The notes under the pieces: model-generated
Told to the model about the DNA's origin: nothing
Seen by the model: the letters and a program-made list of their open reading frames with translations, nothing else
Databases searched by the model: none
Shown: piece after piece, positions 41,288-49,746 of the stretch
Numbering within the stretch: position 1 is the stretch's first letter
How the letters are laid out: each line of letters begins with the position of its first letter
Source of the DNA: VGJW01 sp035285595
GTDB lineage: Bacteria; Cyanobacteriota; Sericytochromatia; S15B-MN24; VGJW01
Assembly: GCA_035285595.1 (NCBI GenBank)
Contig: JAYKGV010000002.1
Location: forward strand, 62,001 to 126,000
Reading direction: 5' to 3'
DNA: 64,000 bases
Translations under genes and position numbers: made by a program

Positions 41288-44146
41288 ATGACGGGTCTTT
41301 CGGGTGTCATACGGGTCAAGGGTGCCCGCGCCCACAACCTCAAGGACATCAGCCTCGAGATTCCGCGCGATCGTCTGGTGGTCTTCACGGGCGTGTCCGG
41401 ATCGGGCAAGTCCTCCTTGGCTTTCGATACTATTTTTGCCGAGGGGCAGAGGCGTTACGTAGAGAGTCTGTCGGCCTATGCCAGGCAGTTCTTGGGCCAG
41501 ATGGACAAGCCCGACGTCGACCTCATCGAGGGATTGTCGCCAGCCATCTCGATCGACCAGAAGTCCACATCACACAATCCGCGGTCGACAGTAGGTACGG
41601 TCACCGAGATACATGATTACCTGAGGTTGCTTTACGCCCGGGTCGGTGTGCCCCACTGTCCCCGTTGCGCCTTGCCCATCAGCCCACAGAGCGTCGAACA
41701 GATCAGCGACAGGCTTTCGGCGTTGCCCGAGGGCACGCGATTCCAGATTCTCGCACCGCTGGTGCGGGGTCGGAAGGGAGAGTTCCGACAGCTGCTGGAG
41801 GAAGTGCGCAGGGAAGGCTTCGTCCGCGTGCGCCTCGATGGTGAGGTCGTGGAGCTGGATGGCGCGTTGCCCGCCCTCGACAAGAACAAGAAGCACGACC
41901 TGGCGGTCATCGTCGATCGACTGGTGGCACGCTCGGATCTCGGCAGTCGGCTCGTGGATTCTGTCGGCCAGGCCCTGCGTCGGGGTGAGGGGTTGATGAT
42001 CGCCGAATTGCTCGGCACCCGCGAGGATCCTCGTTCGGAGGAGTTGCTGTTCAGCGAGCGGCACGCGTGTCCGACCTGTGATTTCTCTTTTGCCGAAATC
42101 GAGCCAAGGCTGTTCAGTTTCAACAGTCCGTTCGGGGCATGTCCTGCCTGTCACGGGCTGGGCAGTCGCCAGGAGTTCGATCCCGGGAGGATCGTGCCGG
42201 ACGGTGGGAAGCGTCTCTCCGAGGCCATCGCGCCTTGGGCTGGTTCCGCCAACCCCTACTACGGTCAGCTGCTTGAGGCCATCGCTGCGCATCTGGGCGT
42301 CACCGTATCGACCCGATGGGATGATTTGCCCGCCGAGGCTCGTGGGGTCATTCTCGAAGGCACATCCGAGCGCATCCGGGTGGATCGAGAAAGTTGGTTC
42401 CGACCCGGCGAAGTCGGTTACATGACCCGATGGGAGGGGGTCTTGCGCCAGTTGGAGCGACGGCATGCCGAATCCACCTCGGATCGGGTGAAGGAAGAGT
42501 TGGCTTCCTACATGACCGAGCGGGACTGTGAAACCTGCAAGGGAACACGGCTGAAGCCCGAGGCCCTCGCAGTGCGTGTCGGCGCTTGTTCCATCGCCGA
42601 TGTGGCGAGCATGGATATCCGTGGAGCCAGGAGCTTCTTCGAGGAGCTGGTCCTCGGCCCGCGTGAGGAGCGCATAGCCCAGCAGATCCTGAAGGAGATC
42701 CGAGCGCGCCTGCAATTCCTGCTCGATGTGGGTCTCGATTACCTGACGCTGGGACGCAAGGCTGGAACCTTGTCCGGAGGCGAGGCCCAGCGGATCAGAT
42801 TGGCAACCCAGATCGGCAGCGGCCTTACCGGCGTGATGTATGTACTCGATGAGCCGAGCATCGGGTTGCACCAGCGAGACAACGAACGTCTTCTCGCCAC
42901 CCTCTCGCGGCTGCGTGACCTCGGCAATTCGGTGTTGGTCGTGGAGCACGACGAGGACACCATCAAGATGGCGGATTGGGTCGTCGACATCGGTCCGGGA
43001 GCTGGGCGACACGGTGGCGAAGTGGTCTTCTCGGGCCCCCCTGCGGATCTGCTGCGACATCCTGTGTCCTGGACGGGCCAATACCTGTCCGGTCGGCGTG
43101 TCATTTCCGTGCCAGCCGTTCGTCGCCCCGGGCATGGCATGGCCTTGCGCCTCTTGGGCTGCCATCGCAACAATTTGAAGAACCTCGATGTGGCATTTCC
43201 GCTGGGCTGTTTCGTCTGCGTGACGGGAGTGTCAGGTTCAGGCAAGAGTACGCTGGTCAACGATCTGCTGCACGAGTCCCTGCGCTTCCATCTTCACGGC
43301 GGGCCTCGTCCGTCGGGTCTGAGAGGCATCGAGGGCCTCGAGCACGTCGACAAGGTCATCGTCATCGACCAAGCCCCCATCGGCCGGACGCCCCGATCGA
43401 ATCCCGCGACTTACACGGGCCTGTTCGATCTCGTGCGAGAGACGTTCGCGCAGACGCTCGACGCAAAGGCCCGTGGGTTCGGCCCCGGCCGCTTCAGTTT
43501 CAATGTCAAGGGCGGCCGATGCGAGGCTTGCGGCGGTGAGGGCATGAACCGCATCGAGATGCACTTCCTGCCAGATATCTATGTGCCGTGTGAGGTTTGT
43601 CGGGGCACCCGCTACAACCGTGAGACCCTGACGATATCCTTCAAGGGCAAGCACATCGCCGATGTTCTGGATATGACGGTGGATGAGGCCCTCGATTTCT
43701 TCCGTAATCTGGCGCGTCTCAAGTCGAAGCTACAGACCCTGAGCGACGTAGGGCTCGGCTACATCAAGCTGGGACAGCCCGCCACCACCTTGTCCGGGGG
43801 GGAAGCCCAGCGCGTGAAGCTTGCCGAACAGCTCTCGCGGCGAAGCACCGGCCGGACCGTCCTCATCCTCGACGAGCCCACCACCGGCTTGTCAGCCTTC
43901 GATACGGATCGCTTGCTGGGTGTTTTGCAGCGTCTGGTGGATGCAGGCAACAGCGTGGTCTGCATCGAGCACAACCTTGATGTCATCAAGGGGGCTGACT
44001 GGCTCATCGATCTCGGTCCGGAGGGGGGAGCGGGCGGTGGGACATTGGTGGCCCAAGGCACCCCTGAGAACGTCGCACGGCATCTCGAATCCCATACGGG
44101 ACGTTTCCTCGAGCCCGTTCTCGCATCCCTTCCGGCGAACGGGTAG
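41288..44146 (+). CDS. uvrA: Excinuclease ABC subunit A
   Basis: 952 aa, normal length. The DNA-damage recognition ATPase of nucleotide excision repair, working with UvrB and UvrC. Two ABC modules: Walker A GVSGSGKSS and GVSGSGKST, two LSGGEAQR signatures, Walker B VLDEPSIGLHQRD and LILDEPTTGLS. The zinc modules are seen as CPTC...CPAC (~258-287) and CEAC...CEVC (~747-775). Complete with no missing residue. The other uvr genes are not here. Confidence 0.98.
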   Translation: MTGLSGVIRVKGARAHNLKDISLEIPRDRLVVFTGVSGSGKSSLAFDTIFAEGQRRYVESLSAYARQFLGQMDKPDVDLIEGLSPAISIDQKSTSHNPRSTVGTVTEIHDYLRLLYARVGVPHCPRCALPISPQSVEQISDRLSALPEGTRFQILAPLVRGRKGEFRQLLEEVRREGFVRVRLDGEVVELDGALPALDKNKKHDLAVIVDRLVARSDLGSRLVDSVGQALRRGEGLMIAELLGTREDPRSEELLFSERHACPTCDFSFAEIEPRLFSFNSPFGACPACHGLGSRQEFDPGRIVPDGGKRLSEAIAPWAGSANPYYGQLLEAIAAHLGVTVSTRWDDLPAEARGVILEGTSERIRVDRESWFRPGEVGYMTRWEGVLRQLERRHAESTSDRVKEELASYMTERDCETCKGTRLKPEALAVRVGACSIADVASMDIRGARSFFEELVLGPREERIAQQILKEIRARLQFLLDVGLDYLTLGRKAGTLSGGEAQRIRLATQIGSGLTGVMYVLDEPSIGLHQRDNERLLATLSRLRDLGNSVLVVEHDEDTIKMADWVVDIGPGAGRHGGEVVFSGPPADLLRHPVSWTGQYLSGRRVISVPAVRRPGHGMALRLLGCHRNNLKNLDVAFPLGCFVCVTGVSGSGKSTLVNDLLHESLRFHLHGGPRPSGLRGIEGLEHVDKVIVIDQAPIGRTPRSNPATYTGLFDLVRETFAQTLDAKARGFGPGRFSFNVKGGRCEACGGEGMNRIEMHFLPDIYVPCEVCRGTRYNRETLTISFKGKHIADVLDMTVDEALDFFRNLARLKSKLQTLSDVGLGYIKLGQPATTLSGGEAQRVKLAEQLSRRSTGRTVLILDEPTTGLSAFDTDRLLGVLQRLVDAGNSVVCIEHNLDVIKGADWLIDLGPEGGAGGGTLVAQGTPENVARHLESHTGRFLEPVLASLPANG

Positions 44147-44170
44147 ATACCGCTCGCGCCCGCCGAGGCT

Positions 44171-44596
44171 TCAGGCAGACAGCCGGATGCCCACGATTCC
44201 GAGGGACGCCAGGCTACGGTCATCGGCCGGGGTTCCGGTCCAGGTGCCCAGGAGCTCCAGAGCAGGCCCCTGTGCCGACAACCCATCGACGTCCCGGGTG
44301 ACCCCTTCAAGGCCCGCATCCAACGCGGCGTTCAGGAAGGCGCCAAGGTCCGTGGTGGAACGCAACGCACCTTCTGCCAGCGTTTCCAGATCGACTCCGG
44401 GCACCTCACGTGCTTCCTCGGGCAACTGCAAGCCACTGCTTCGCCCCGGCAGGTCCCTCGTACCGTTCACGTCGGTGGCCGGCAGCGGCAAGTTCTCCCC
44501 TTCAGCGGCATGGGAGACAGTTGAGGCCGCTGACGCCGGGTTCACGGGGACCTGGGGACTGGCCCCGGTCAGGCGTGGGCCGAAGATACTCGTCAT
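44171..44596 (-). CDS. Hypothetical protein, 141 aa
   Basis: Read from an ATG at 44596 with GAGGA 10 nt upstream and a CATAAT box further up, which makes a real gene likely. No signal peptide. The first half is low complexity (Pro/Ser/Ala/Val). The second half has helical LETLAEGALRSTTDLGAFLNAALDAGLE followed by beta strands, with no known domain recognised. Located convergent with uvrA, 24 bp away. Confidence 0.5.
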   Translation of the reverse strand: MTSIFGPRLTGASPQVPVNPASAASTVSHAAEGENLPLPATDVNGTRDLPGRSSGLQLPEEAREVPGVDLETLAEGALRSTTDLGAFLNAALDAGLEGVTRDVDGLSAQGPALELLGTWTGTPADDRSLASLGIVGIRLSA

Positions 44597-44619
44597 GACT
44601 GCTGATTCCTCTTGGAGGG

Positions 44620-44625
44620 ATTATG
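44620..44625 (-). promoter_or_regulatory. -10 hexamer CATAAT for the 141-aa gene
   Basis: CATAAT read on the minus strand, 23 nt before the ATG, with GAGGA between them. There is no clear -35. Confidence 0.35.
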
Positions 44626-44687
44626 CGGGCACACCGACTTCAAAGCGATTCATTTCAAGGGTTCTTTACAACTCCGAGCGAATCAGG

Positions 44688-45701
44688 TCAGTAGATGCCT
44701 TGCATCGCCTTGTCGATTTGTCCGAGGATGCCGCCGTAGAGGCGGGCCAACTTGCCGACCAGCAGCGCGGCCACGAGCACGTAGGCCACGTGTCCGGTCA
44801 TCTGTGCCAGCCGGCGTAAGGCAGCTTCGAGCGCTTCTCCTTGGCGCCGGGCGTGTCGCTCGAGTGTCTGATCCAGCTTGCCGGTGGCTTCGCCTGTCAT
44901 GTAGGCCGTGGACCACGGCGTTCCAAATCGGTGCTCGAGCATCGCCACGGCTTCATCGGGGGGGCGGCCGTTTCCTATGGACATGGCGGCGGACATGCCA
45001 GCCTCATCCAGTCCGGGCGCCCCGGACGCGGCCGTGGCCAATCGCCAGGTCTCGTCCAGTGGAAGGCCCGCGCGCCAAAGGCTCGCCATGGCCTGGGTGA
45101 GCCTGACCTCGGCCGCGAGGCGCCAAGGAGTCCCGAGCAAGGGAATCTTTTCCATGCCAAGACGCAGGGTCGACCGCAGCCCGGGCAGGCGTGACGCGAG
45201 GCCAAAGGCAAGACCGGCAAGGAAGAGGAAGGCGAGCCCGGTTCCAAGGAGGCTGATGAGTCCCGCGAGGTAGCCTCCGGCGCCTTCGGCCAGCAGGCGG
45301 TCCACCGGGGACACTAGACACAGAAGGACCAGCAGGCCGGCAGGATAGGCCAGGCTTGCACGAAGCCGGGCGGCTGTTGCACGTTGCTCAGCCCAATGTC
45401 GGGCCAGCTGGGCACAGGTCGAGGGCAGTTGTCCGCCCCGCTCTCCCGCGGTCAACCAAGCCACTTCCCATGCGGCAAAGGGCGATTCTCCGCTTCGTTG
45501 TTCCTTGTCGAGGGTTTCTTCGAGGGACCAGCCCCTTTCCAGACGGCCCCCCATGCGGGCCATCTCTCTGGAGTCGCCCTTGATGCGTTGCCAGGCTCCG
45601 GTCAGTGGAATGCCGCTCTCAAGCAGGGTGGCCAACTGCTCGAAGACTTGCTCCCGTTGCCGCGGGGTCATGGCCATGCGTCCACCCCTCTGCCGAAACA
45701 T
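44688..45701 (-). CDS. Type II secretion/type IV pilus F-domain membrane protein (GspF/PilC-like)
   Basis: 337 aa from the ATG at 45701, with AAGGGAAG just upstream. Two T2SSF repeats: the first contains VFEQLATLLESGIPLTGAW (~15-35) with GERGGQLPSTCAQLARHW, the second LTQAMASLWRAGLPLDETW with TGEATGKLDQTLERHARRQ. About three hydrophobic segments lie between and after. GspF/PilC is the inner-membrane platform of pilus and type II secretion machines. No ATPase, pilin or secretin gene is in the window, so it is a lone copy here. A frame extension further upstream overlaps the divergent gene and is not used. Confidence 0.85.
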   Translation of the reverse strand: MFRQRGGRMAMTPRQREQVFEQLATLLESGIPLTGAWQRIKGDSREMARMGGRLERGWSLEETLDKEQRSGESPFAAWEVAWLTAGERGGQLPSTCAQLARHWAEQRATAARLRASLAYPAGLLVLLCLVSPVDRLLAEGAGGYLAGLISLLGTGLAFLFLAGLAFGLASRLPGLRSTLRLGMEKIPLLGTPWRLAAEVRLTQAMASLWRAGLPLDETWRLATAASGAPGLDEAGMSAAMSIGNGRPPDEAVAMLEHRFGTPWSTAYMTGEATGKLDQTLERHARRQGEALEAALRRLAQMTGHVAYVLVAALLVGKLARLYGGILGQIDKAMQGIY

Positions 45702-45717
45702 GGATTGCTTCCCTTGG

Positions 45718-45734
45718 GGTATACACCCGGGACG
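45718..45734. promoter_or_regulatory. GTATAC-centred divergent intergenic site between the T2SSF-like and endonuclease V-like genes
   Basis: The 39-bp spacer between these two divergent starts has GGGTATACACCC, a near-palindrome (GGGT-GTATAC-ACCC type) that reads as a TATAC -10-like box on both strands. Confidence 0.3.
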
Positions 45735-45740
45735 TATTTC

Positions 45741-46454
45741 ATGGACATCGACCTTCAGCATGCCCATCCCTTCGAGGTCAGCCCCGACGAGGCCTACCGG
45801 TTGCAACGCGAACTGGCGCGCAAGGTGGTCCGGGACAATCGGGTGGGCGTACCCGATGTCATCATGGGGCTTGAAGTCGAGCATGTCCGCGGAGAGGGTC
45901 GCGTGGCCGCGGCGGCCGTGTCCGTCCGGTGGCCGGGGCTCGAGATCGTCGGGCGTTCGGTCGCCGACAGAATCGTCCGCTTCCCGGATATCCGTGATCT
46001 GGCGGCCTTCCAGGAGTTGCCGGTGCTGCTGCACGTGCTGGCCGAGGCCGGCCCGCGTCCCGACCTCGTTCTCATGGGGGCACCGGGACGGGCTCATCCC
46101 CGTGGCCTCGGGACGGCCAGCCATTTGGGGGTCCTCTTGGGCATTCCTACCATCTCTTGCGGAGGCAAGGGCCATCTTGGCCAACATCTCCCGGTTCCCC
46201 CCGAGGCCGGAGCGAGGGTGCCCTTGCTGCATCGAGGTGAGGTGCTCGGTGATGTCCTCAGGACCCGTCCCCGGATCGCACCTGTGGTCGTGACCCCCGG
46301 GCACGGCGTCGACACGGCGGCCGCCTTGCACTGGGTGCAGGCCCTGCTGCGCGGACATCGTCTCCCCGAGCCCAACCACCTTGCGACGAACTTGTTGCGC
46401 GATGCCCGCAAGCGGCTCAGGCAGATCGTCCGCGAGGGGCGACCGAGCTCCTGA
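45741..46454 (+). CDS. Endonuclease V homologue with altered catalytic residues
   Basis: 237 aa from an ATG at 45741. The fold is clearly that of endonuclease V (deoxyinosine 3'-endonuclease): GRVAAAAVSVRWPGLEIV, DLAAFQELPVLLHVL, HPRGLGTASHLGVLLGIPTI and TPGHGVDTAAAL are all conserved. But the active site has changed. The first catalytic Asp (GxDV) is E45, the second (VDGxG) is G113, and the wedge motif PYxP is now PDIR (82-85). The Glu (E92) and His (H188) are kept. The enzyme has probably lost or changed metal-dependent cleavage. No frameshift or stop is seen, so a new role rather than decay is likely. Confidence 0.8.
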   Translation: MDIDLQHAHPFEVSPDEAYRLQRELARKVVRDNRVGVPDVIMGLEVEHVRGEGRVAAAAVSVRWPGLEIVGRSVADRIVRFPDIRDLAAFQELPVLLHVLAEAGPRPDLVLMGAPGRAHPRGLGTASHLGVLLGIPTISCGGKGHLGQHLPVPPEAGARVPLLHRGEVLGDVLRTRPRIAPVVVTPGHGVDTAAALHWVQALLRGHRLPEPNHLATNLLRDARKRLRQIVREGRPSS

Positions 46455-46533
46455 CGGGGGGTTTGCCCGACATGGCTGCCCGGGGTAGCATGCACCACCC
46501 TTGGGTTCCTGCCCATCGCTTCCGGAGTCGTTC

Positions 46534-48192
46534 ATGTCCCTGAATCCCCGACGCCACCGGGGCGCCGTCGCGCTCCTGCTGGCCGCCGGCTGTTCGAGCA
46601 CCAGCCCTACCTCCCCGGGTGGCACGGGGGCTCAGCTGCCTCCGGCTACTGGCGTGGCAGGGGCTGCGGCCACCAATGCGAAGATCGACAAGGCGACTGT
46701 CAAGGGGCGGCTTGTCGATGCCCTCACCGGCAAGCCCGTCGAGGATGTTCAGGTTTGGGCCGAGATGTTGCCCGACGAATTGCCGGAAAGTGAGATGCCG
46801 GGACCTAGGGTACAGGCGTCGGGCAGTCAGATCCCGCCACCACCGGGCACAGGTTCCGCTGGGGTGGTGCCGCCTGCGGGGGCCATCGCCCCGGCGCGCG
46901 CCGCGGCCTCTCCCAAGCCCCCCGGTGCCGTTCTTGAAAAGCCCTTGCGTGCCGACACAGACGAAAAGGGTCAGTTCGAATGGAAAGACCTACCGGTAGG
47001 TACCTACGCCTATACCGTCTGGCATCGGGACTACACCCCCTTGACCATCGTGGGCGGGCGACCGGCATCAGGTCGTTTCAACCTCAAGCTGACGCCGCGG
47101 CGGCCCGAGCGGCAGGCTCACGAGGTGACAGGAAAGGTCCAGGCCGTCAACCGCAGGCCGACCTCGGGGATTCAGGTCGCAGCCGCACTCCCCGCCGACT
47201 TGGCGGGTGAGGGCCTGGCCGTCACCGACGGCGAGGGAGGATTCCGCCTGGGCGGCCTGCCGCCCGGCAAGCGTGCAGTGGCCGCGTGGTTGCCGGGAGA
47301 GCCGGGGGAGATCCGCGCCTTTGGTCTGGTGCGGTCCATTCGTGTCGCCGAGGGCAAGGAAGGCAAGACCGATCCGGTCGAGCTGACCTTGCGGGCGGTC
47401 TCACGCAAGATTTTGCTGGCCGGCAGGGTGGTCTCGCCTCGCAAGGAGCTTCTTCCGAGGCAAGTCCAGGCTTTCTTCGTGCCTGATTCGGGTCAGGAAT
47501 GCCTGGTCTCCAGCGTCGTTCCCGACGAGGACGGTCGTTACCGATTCACCTTGCCTCAGCCCGAGGCCAGCGCCAGCTATCACCTGCGGGCCGTGGCCGT
47601 GGATGGTTCCGGCAATGCCAGCCAGGGACATGCGCACCAGGTGACGGCACAGGGGCTCAGCCTGGACTTCAAGCTTCCCGATCTCGGGGCGACGCCTTCT
47701 GTCGGCTTCGACGGATCCACGGCCTTCACCTGGGCAGCCTCCCCCGAGGTCTCGGCATATCGGGTCCGCCTCGAGGAAGCCGAGGAGGACCTGTCGACCG
47801 TATGGGAAGCTTGGACGACATCGACCCTGGTCCGGATGCCGAAGGTGCCGTCCCTTGCCTTGCGCAAGGGGGCGCAATATCGTTTCAGCGTCACGGCGGT
47901 GAAGATGCCCGGCTCCTTCGAGTTGCCTGAGGCACCTCGTCTCCCTTGGGCGGTTTCGACGGTCCATGCCCCTGTGTCCTTCGTGGCCGGCGAGGAGCCG
48001 CGTCTCGAAACACCCCGTCCGCAGCGTCCGTCGGTTGGTCAGGCGCCCGGCGGGGGTGTAGGGGGAAGGCCGGTGACCGCCGAGCCCGCGGGACCCGGAC
48101 CCGTACGTCCCGCGATGACGCCGGTGCCGGGACGCTTGCCTCCCCGTGCGGCAACGCCGCCTCGCGCCCCCGGGTCTGCTCGGCCGCGTTGA
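46534..48192 (+). CDS. Predicted lipoprotein with carboxypeptidase-regulatory-like domains
   Basis: 552 aa from the ATG at 46534 with GGAG 8 nt upstream. The signal peptide ends with LLAAGC and is lipidated. VKGRLVDALTGKPVEDVQVW and VTGKVQAVNRRPTSGIQVAA, each followed by a D..G.F.W/L..LPVG element, are CarboxypepD_reg/CNA-B-like beta domains (~60-260). The central region repeats the same style (KILLAGRVVSPRKELLP). The last 60 residues are Pro/Arg-rich. It probably is an extracellular or periplasmic structural or binding protein. The stop overlaps the next gene's ATG (TGATG). Confidence 0.75.
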   Translation: MSLNPRRHRGAVALLLAAGCSSTSPTSPGGTGAQLPPATGVAGAAATNAKIDKATVKGRLVDALTGKPVEDVQVWAEMLPDELPESEMPGPRVQASGSQIPPPPGTGSAGVVPPAGAIAPARAAASPKPPGAVLEKPLRADTDEKGQFEWKDLPVGTYAYTVWHRDYTPLTIVGGRPASGRFNLKLTPRRPERQAHEVTGKVQAVNRRPTSGIQVAAALPADLAGEGLAVTDGEGGFRLGGLPPGKRAVAAWLPGEPGEIRAFGLVRSIRVAEGKEGKTDPVELTLRAVSRKILLAGRVVSPRKELLPRQVQAFFVPDSGQECLVSSVVPDEDGRYRFTLPQPEASASYHLRAVAVDGSGNASQGHAHQVTAQGLSLDFKLPDLGATPSVGFDGSTAFTWAASPEVSAYRVRLEEAEEDLSTVWEAWTTSTLVRMPKVPSLALRKGAQYRFSVTAVKMPGSFELPEAPRLPWAVSTVHAPVSFVAGEEPRLETPRPQRPSVGQAPGGGVGGRPVTAEPAGPGPVRPAMTPVPGRLPPRAATPPRAPGSARPR

Positions 48193-49136
48193 TGCGCATC
48201 GTAGTCCTGGACCTCGAGACCACAGGGGTGGACCCCCGGGTGGACCGCATTCTCGAAGTGGGCATGGTATGCCTCGTCGACGGCGAAAAAGCGGCCGAGT
48301 ACCAAATCCTGGTGGATCCCGGCGTGCCTTTGCGGCCCTCGAACGTCGCCATTCACGGAATCACGGGGGACATGGTCCGGGGCGCTCCACGCCTCGACGA
48401 AGTGCTTGAGGACATCCTGGCCTTCATGGGGGAGGATCCGTATGTCGTGGGCCATAATGTGGCTTTCGATATCGCCTTTCTTGATGCGGCACTCCGGGAG
48501 CTGCGGGGCACTGCTTTCAGCCCCCGTTCCCTCGACACCCAGATTTGGGCCCGTGAAGTCTTCCCCGGTGAGAGGGCTTTGTCGGTCGAGCGCCTGGTCC
48601 AACTCTTCGGGTTGAGCCACGAAGGTTATCATCGAGCATTGAACGATGCCCGTGCCCTCGCCGCAGTTTATCCCTTGTTGGAGCGCGCTTGGCTGGACCG
48701 TATGGCCGTGTACCGCGGCAGGTTCGCGGAGGTGCGCGCGGTGGCTTCCGAGCTTCTTGATGTGCAGGGAGAGCTGGAACGTCTGAAGATTATGGAATTC
48801 ACCCTCAGGCGAATCCTCGAGTTGTATCTTGAGGAATCCGGAGATGAAACCGTTGAGATTCCCGGAAGAGTGCGCTTCCGGTTGGAACGTAGGGAAAATG
48901 TCGGTTACCACGCCGAGGAGCTCAAGGAGCTGCTGGCAGGGGCGGGCTTGTTGGCCCGAGTGGCCAAAGTGGATCGCGACAAGCTCGACCGGCTCCTGCG
49001 CTCCGATCGTTTGTCTCCGGCACAGCTGGACGCCATCGCGCGCACCCGACGAACCCTCTCCTTCCGCCGACAGCTGATTGCGGATCGTCTCGACCCGGAG
49101 GTCCGCTCGTGGCCCACGATGCCTTCCCCCACCTGA
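48192..49136 (+). CDS. DnaQ-type 3'-5' exonuclease with extra C-terminal domain
   Basis: 314 aa from an ATG overlapping the previous stop. DEDDh exonuclease: D7 and E9 in DLETTG, D93 in GHNVAFDIAFLD, H147 and D152 in HRALNDA. This is the epsilon/PolC-type exonuclease fold. Residues ~175-314 are an additional mostly helical region with ELERLKIMEFTLRRILELYLEE, which can act as a subunit-binding or regulatory domain. It probably degrades or proofreads single-stranded DNA or RNA. Overlaps the Nudix gene by 28 bp. Confidence 0.85.
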   Translation: MRIVVLDLETTGVDPRVDRILEVGMVCLVDGEKAAEYQILVDPGVPLRPSNVAIHGITGDMVRGAPRLDEVLEDILAFMGEDPYVVGHNVAFDIAFLDAALRELRGTAFSPRSLDTQIWAREVFPGERALSVERLVQLFGLSHEGYHRALNDARALAAVYPLLERAWLDRMAVYRGRFAEVRAVASELLDVQGELERLKIMEFTLRRILELYLEESGDETVEIPGRVRFRLERRENVGYHAEELKELLAGAGLLARVAKVDRDKLDRLLRSDRLSPAQLDAIARTRRTLSFRRQLIADRLDPEVRSWPTMPSPT

Positions 49137-49663
49137 CAGAACGGGGCTTGACCCGAGAGGTGGCCTGGCAAGGCCGCCTCCTCCAGGTCTGGGTTCATGA
49201 GGTGGCCCTGCCCGATGGCCGCATTGCCCGGCGCGAAGTGCTGGAGCACCCCGGGGCAGTGGCCATCGCAGCTCACGAAAACGGTAGCGTCGTCCTCGTC
49301 CGACAGTACCGGCACGCGATCGGACGGGTGACCCTCGAGTTGCCGGCAGGTACCTGCACGCCAGGGGAACCGCACGACGAGACCGCACGTCGCGAGTTGG
49401 CCGAGGAAACGGGTCTTGCGGCCGCATCCTGGATGGGACTCGGTGACGTGCACGTGGCTCCCGGTTGGGCCACCGAAACCGTGCGTTTGTATGAGGCGAC
49501 GGGGCTATCTCCCATCGACGGGCACGAACCCGACGACGACGAGTTTGTCGAGCAAGTACGCTTGCCCTTGTCGGAGGCGTTGGCGATGGCGAAGGATGGC
49601 CGATTGCGCGATGCCAAGACGGTGGTGGGATTGTTGCGCCTCGGGGCACGACTGGGGCTCTGA
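49109..49663 (+). CDS. Nudix hydrolase (ADP-ribose pyrophosphatase-like)
   Basis: 184 aa from a GTG at 49109, overlapping the exonuclease gene. The Nudix box GTCTPGEPHDETARRELAEE plus TG fits GX5EX7REUXEEXGU. The beta-rich N-terminus (VWVHEVALPDGRIARREVLEH), HPGAVAIAA and VRQYRHAIG resemble ADP-sugar pyrophosphatases. It probably cleaves ADP-ribose or a related nucleoside diphosphate. Followed by a small hairpin and the nuo operon. Confidence 0.9.
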   Translation: MAHDAFPHLTERGLTREVAWQGRLLQVWVHEVALPDGRIARREVLEHPGAVAIAAHENGSVVLVRQYRHAIGRVTLELPAGTCTPGEPHDETARRELAEETGLAAASWMGLGDVHVAPGWATETVRLYEATGLSPIDGHEPDDDEFVEQVRLPLSEALAMAKDGRLRDAKTVVGLLRLGARLGL

Positions 49664-49679
49664 CCGAGGATGACCTCGG
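49664..49679. terminator. Small GC hairpin between the Nudix gene and nuo operon
   Basis: CCGAGG-ATGA-CCTCGG, a perfect 6-bp stem with a 4-nt loop. No U-tract, so a terminator function is doubtful. Confidence 0.3.
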
Positions 49680-49731
49680 CTACCTGATCGGAGATCTGGC
49701 AGGGGGCCGGGGAAGGCCTGTCTGCCTCTGT

Positions 49732-49737
49732 TACAAT
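49732..49737 (+). promoter_or_regulatory. -10-like TACAAT upstream of nuoA
   Basis: TACAAT is 9 nt before the nuoA ATG. The context CTGTTACAATGGGGGCC closely matches the element before the Rieske gene (CTGTTACGATGGGGCC). No -35 is evident. It is the only promoter-like element found before the 13.8-kb operon. Confidence 0.4.
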
Positions 49738-49746
49738 GGGGGCCGC

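Noticed and set aside
41570..43165. 531-codon minus-strand open frame opposite uvrA
   Set aside because: Shadow of the uvrA coding strand.
45702..46625. N-terminal extension of the T2SSF frame by about 308 codons
   Set aside because: It is antisense to the endonuclease V homologue and has no T2SSF similarity; the ATG at 45701 has a ribosome binding site.
49109..49136. Frameshift between the DnaQ-like and Nudix genes
   Set aside because: Both proteins are complete with their own motifs; the 28-bp overlap is ordinary for this gene-dense region.
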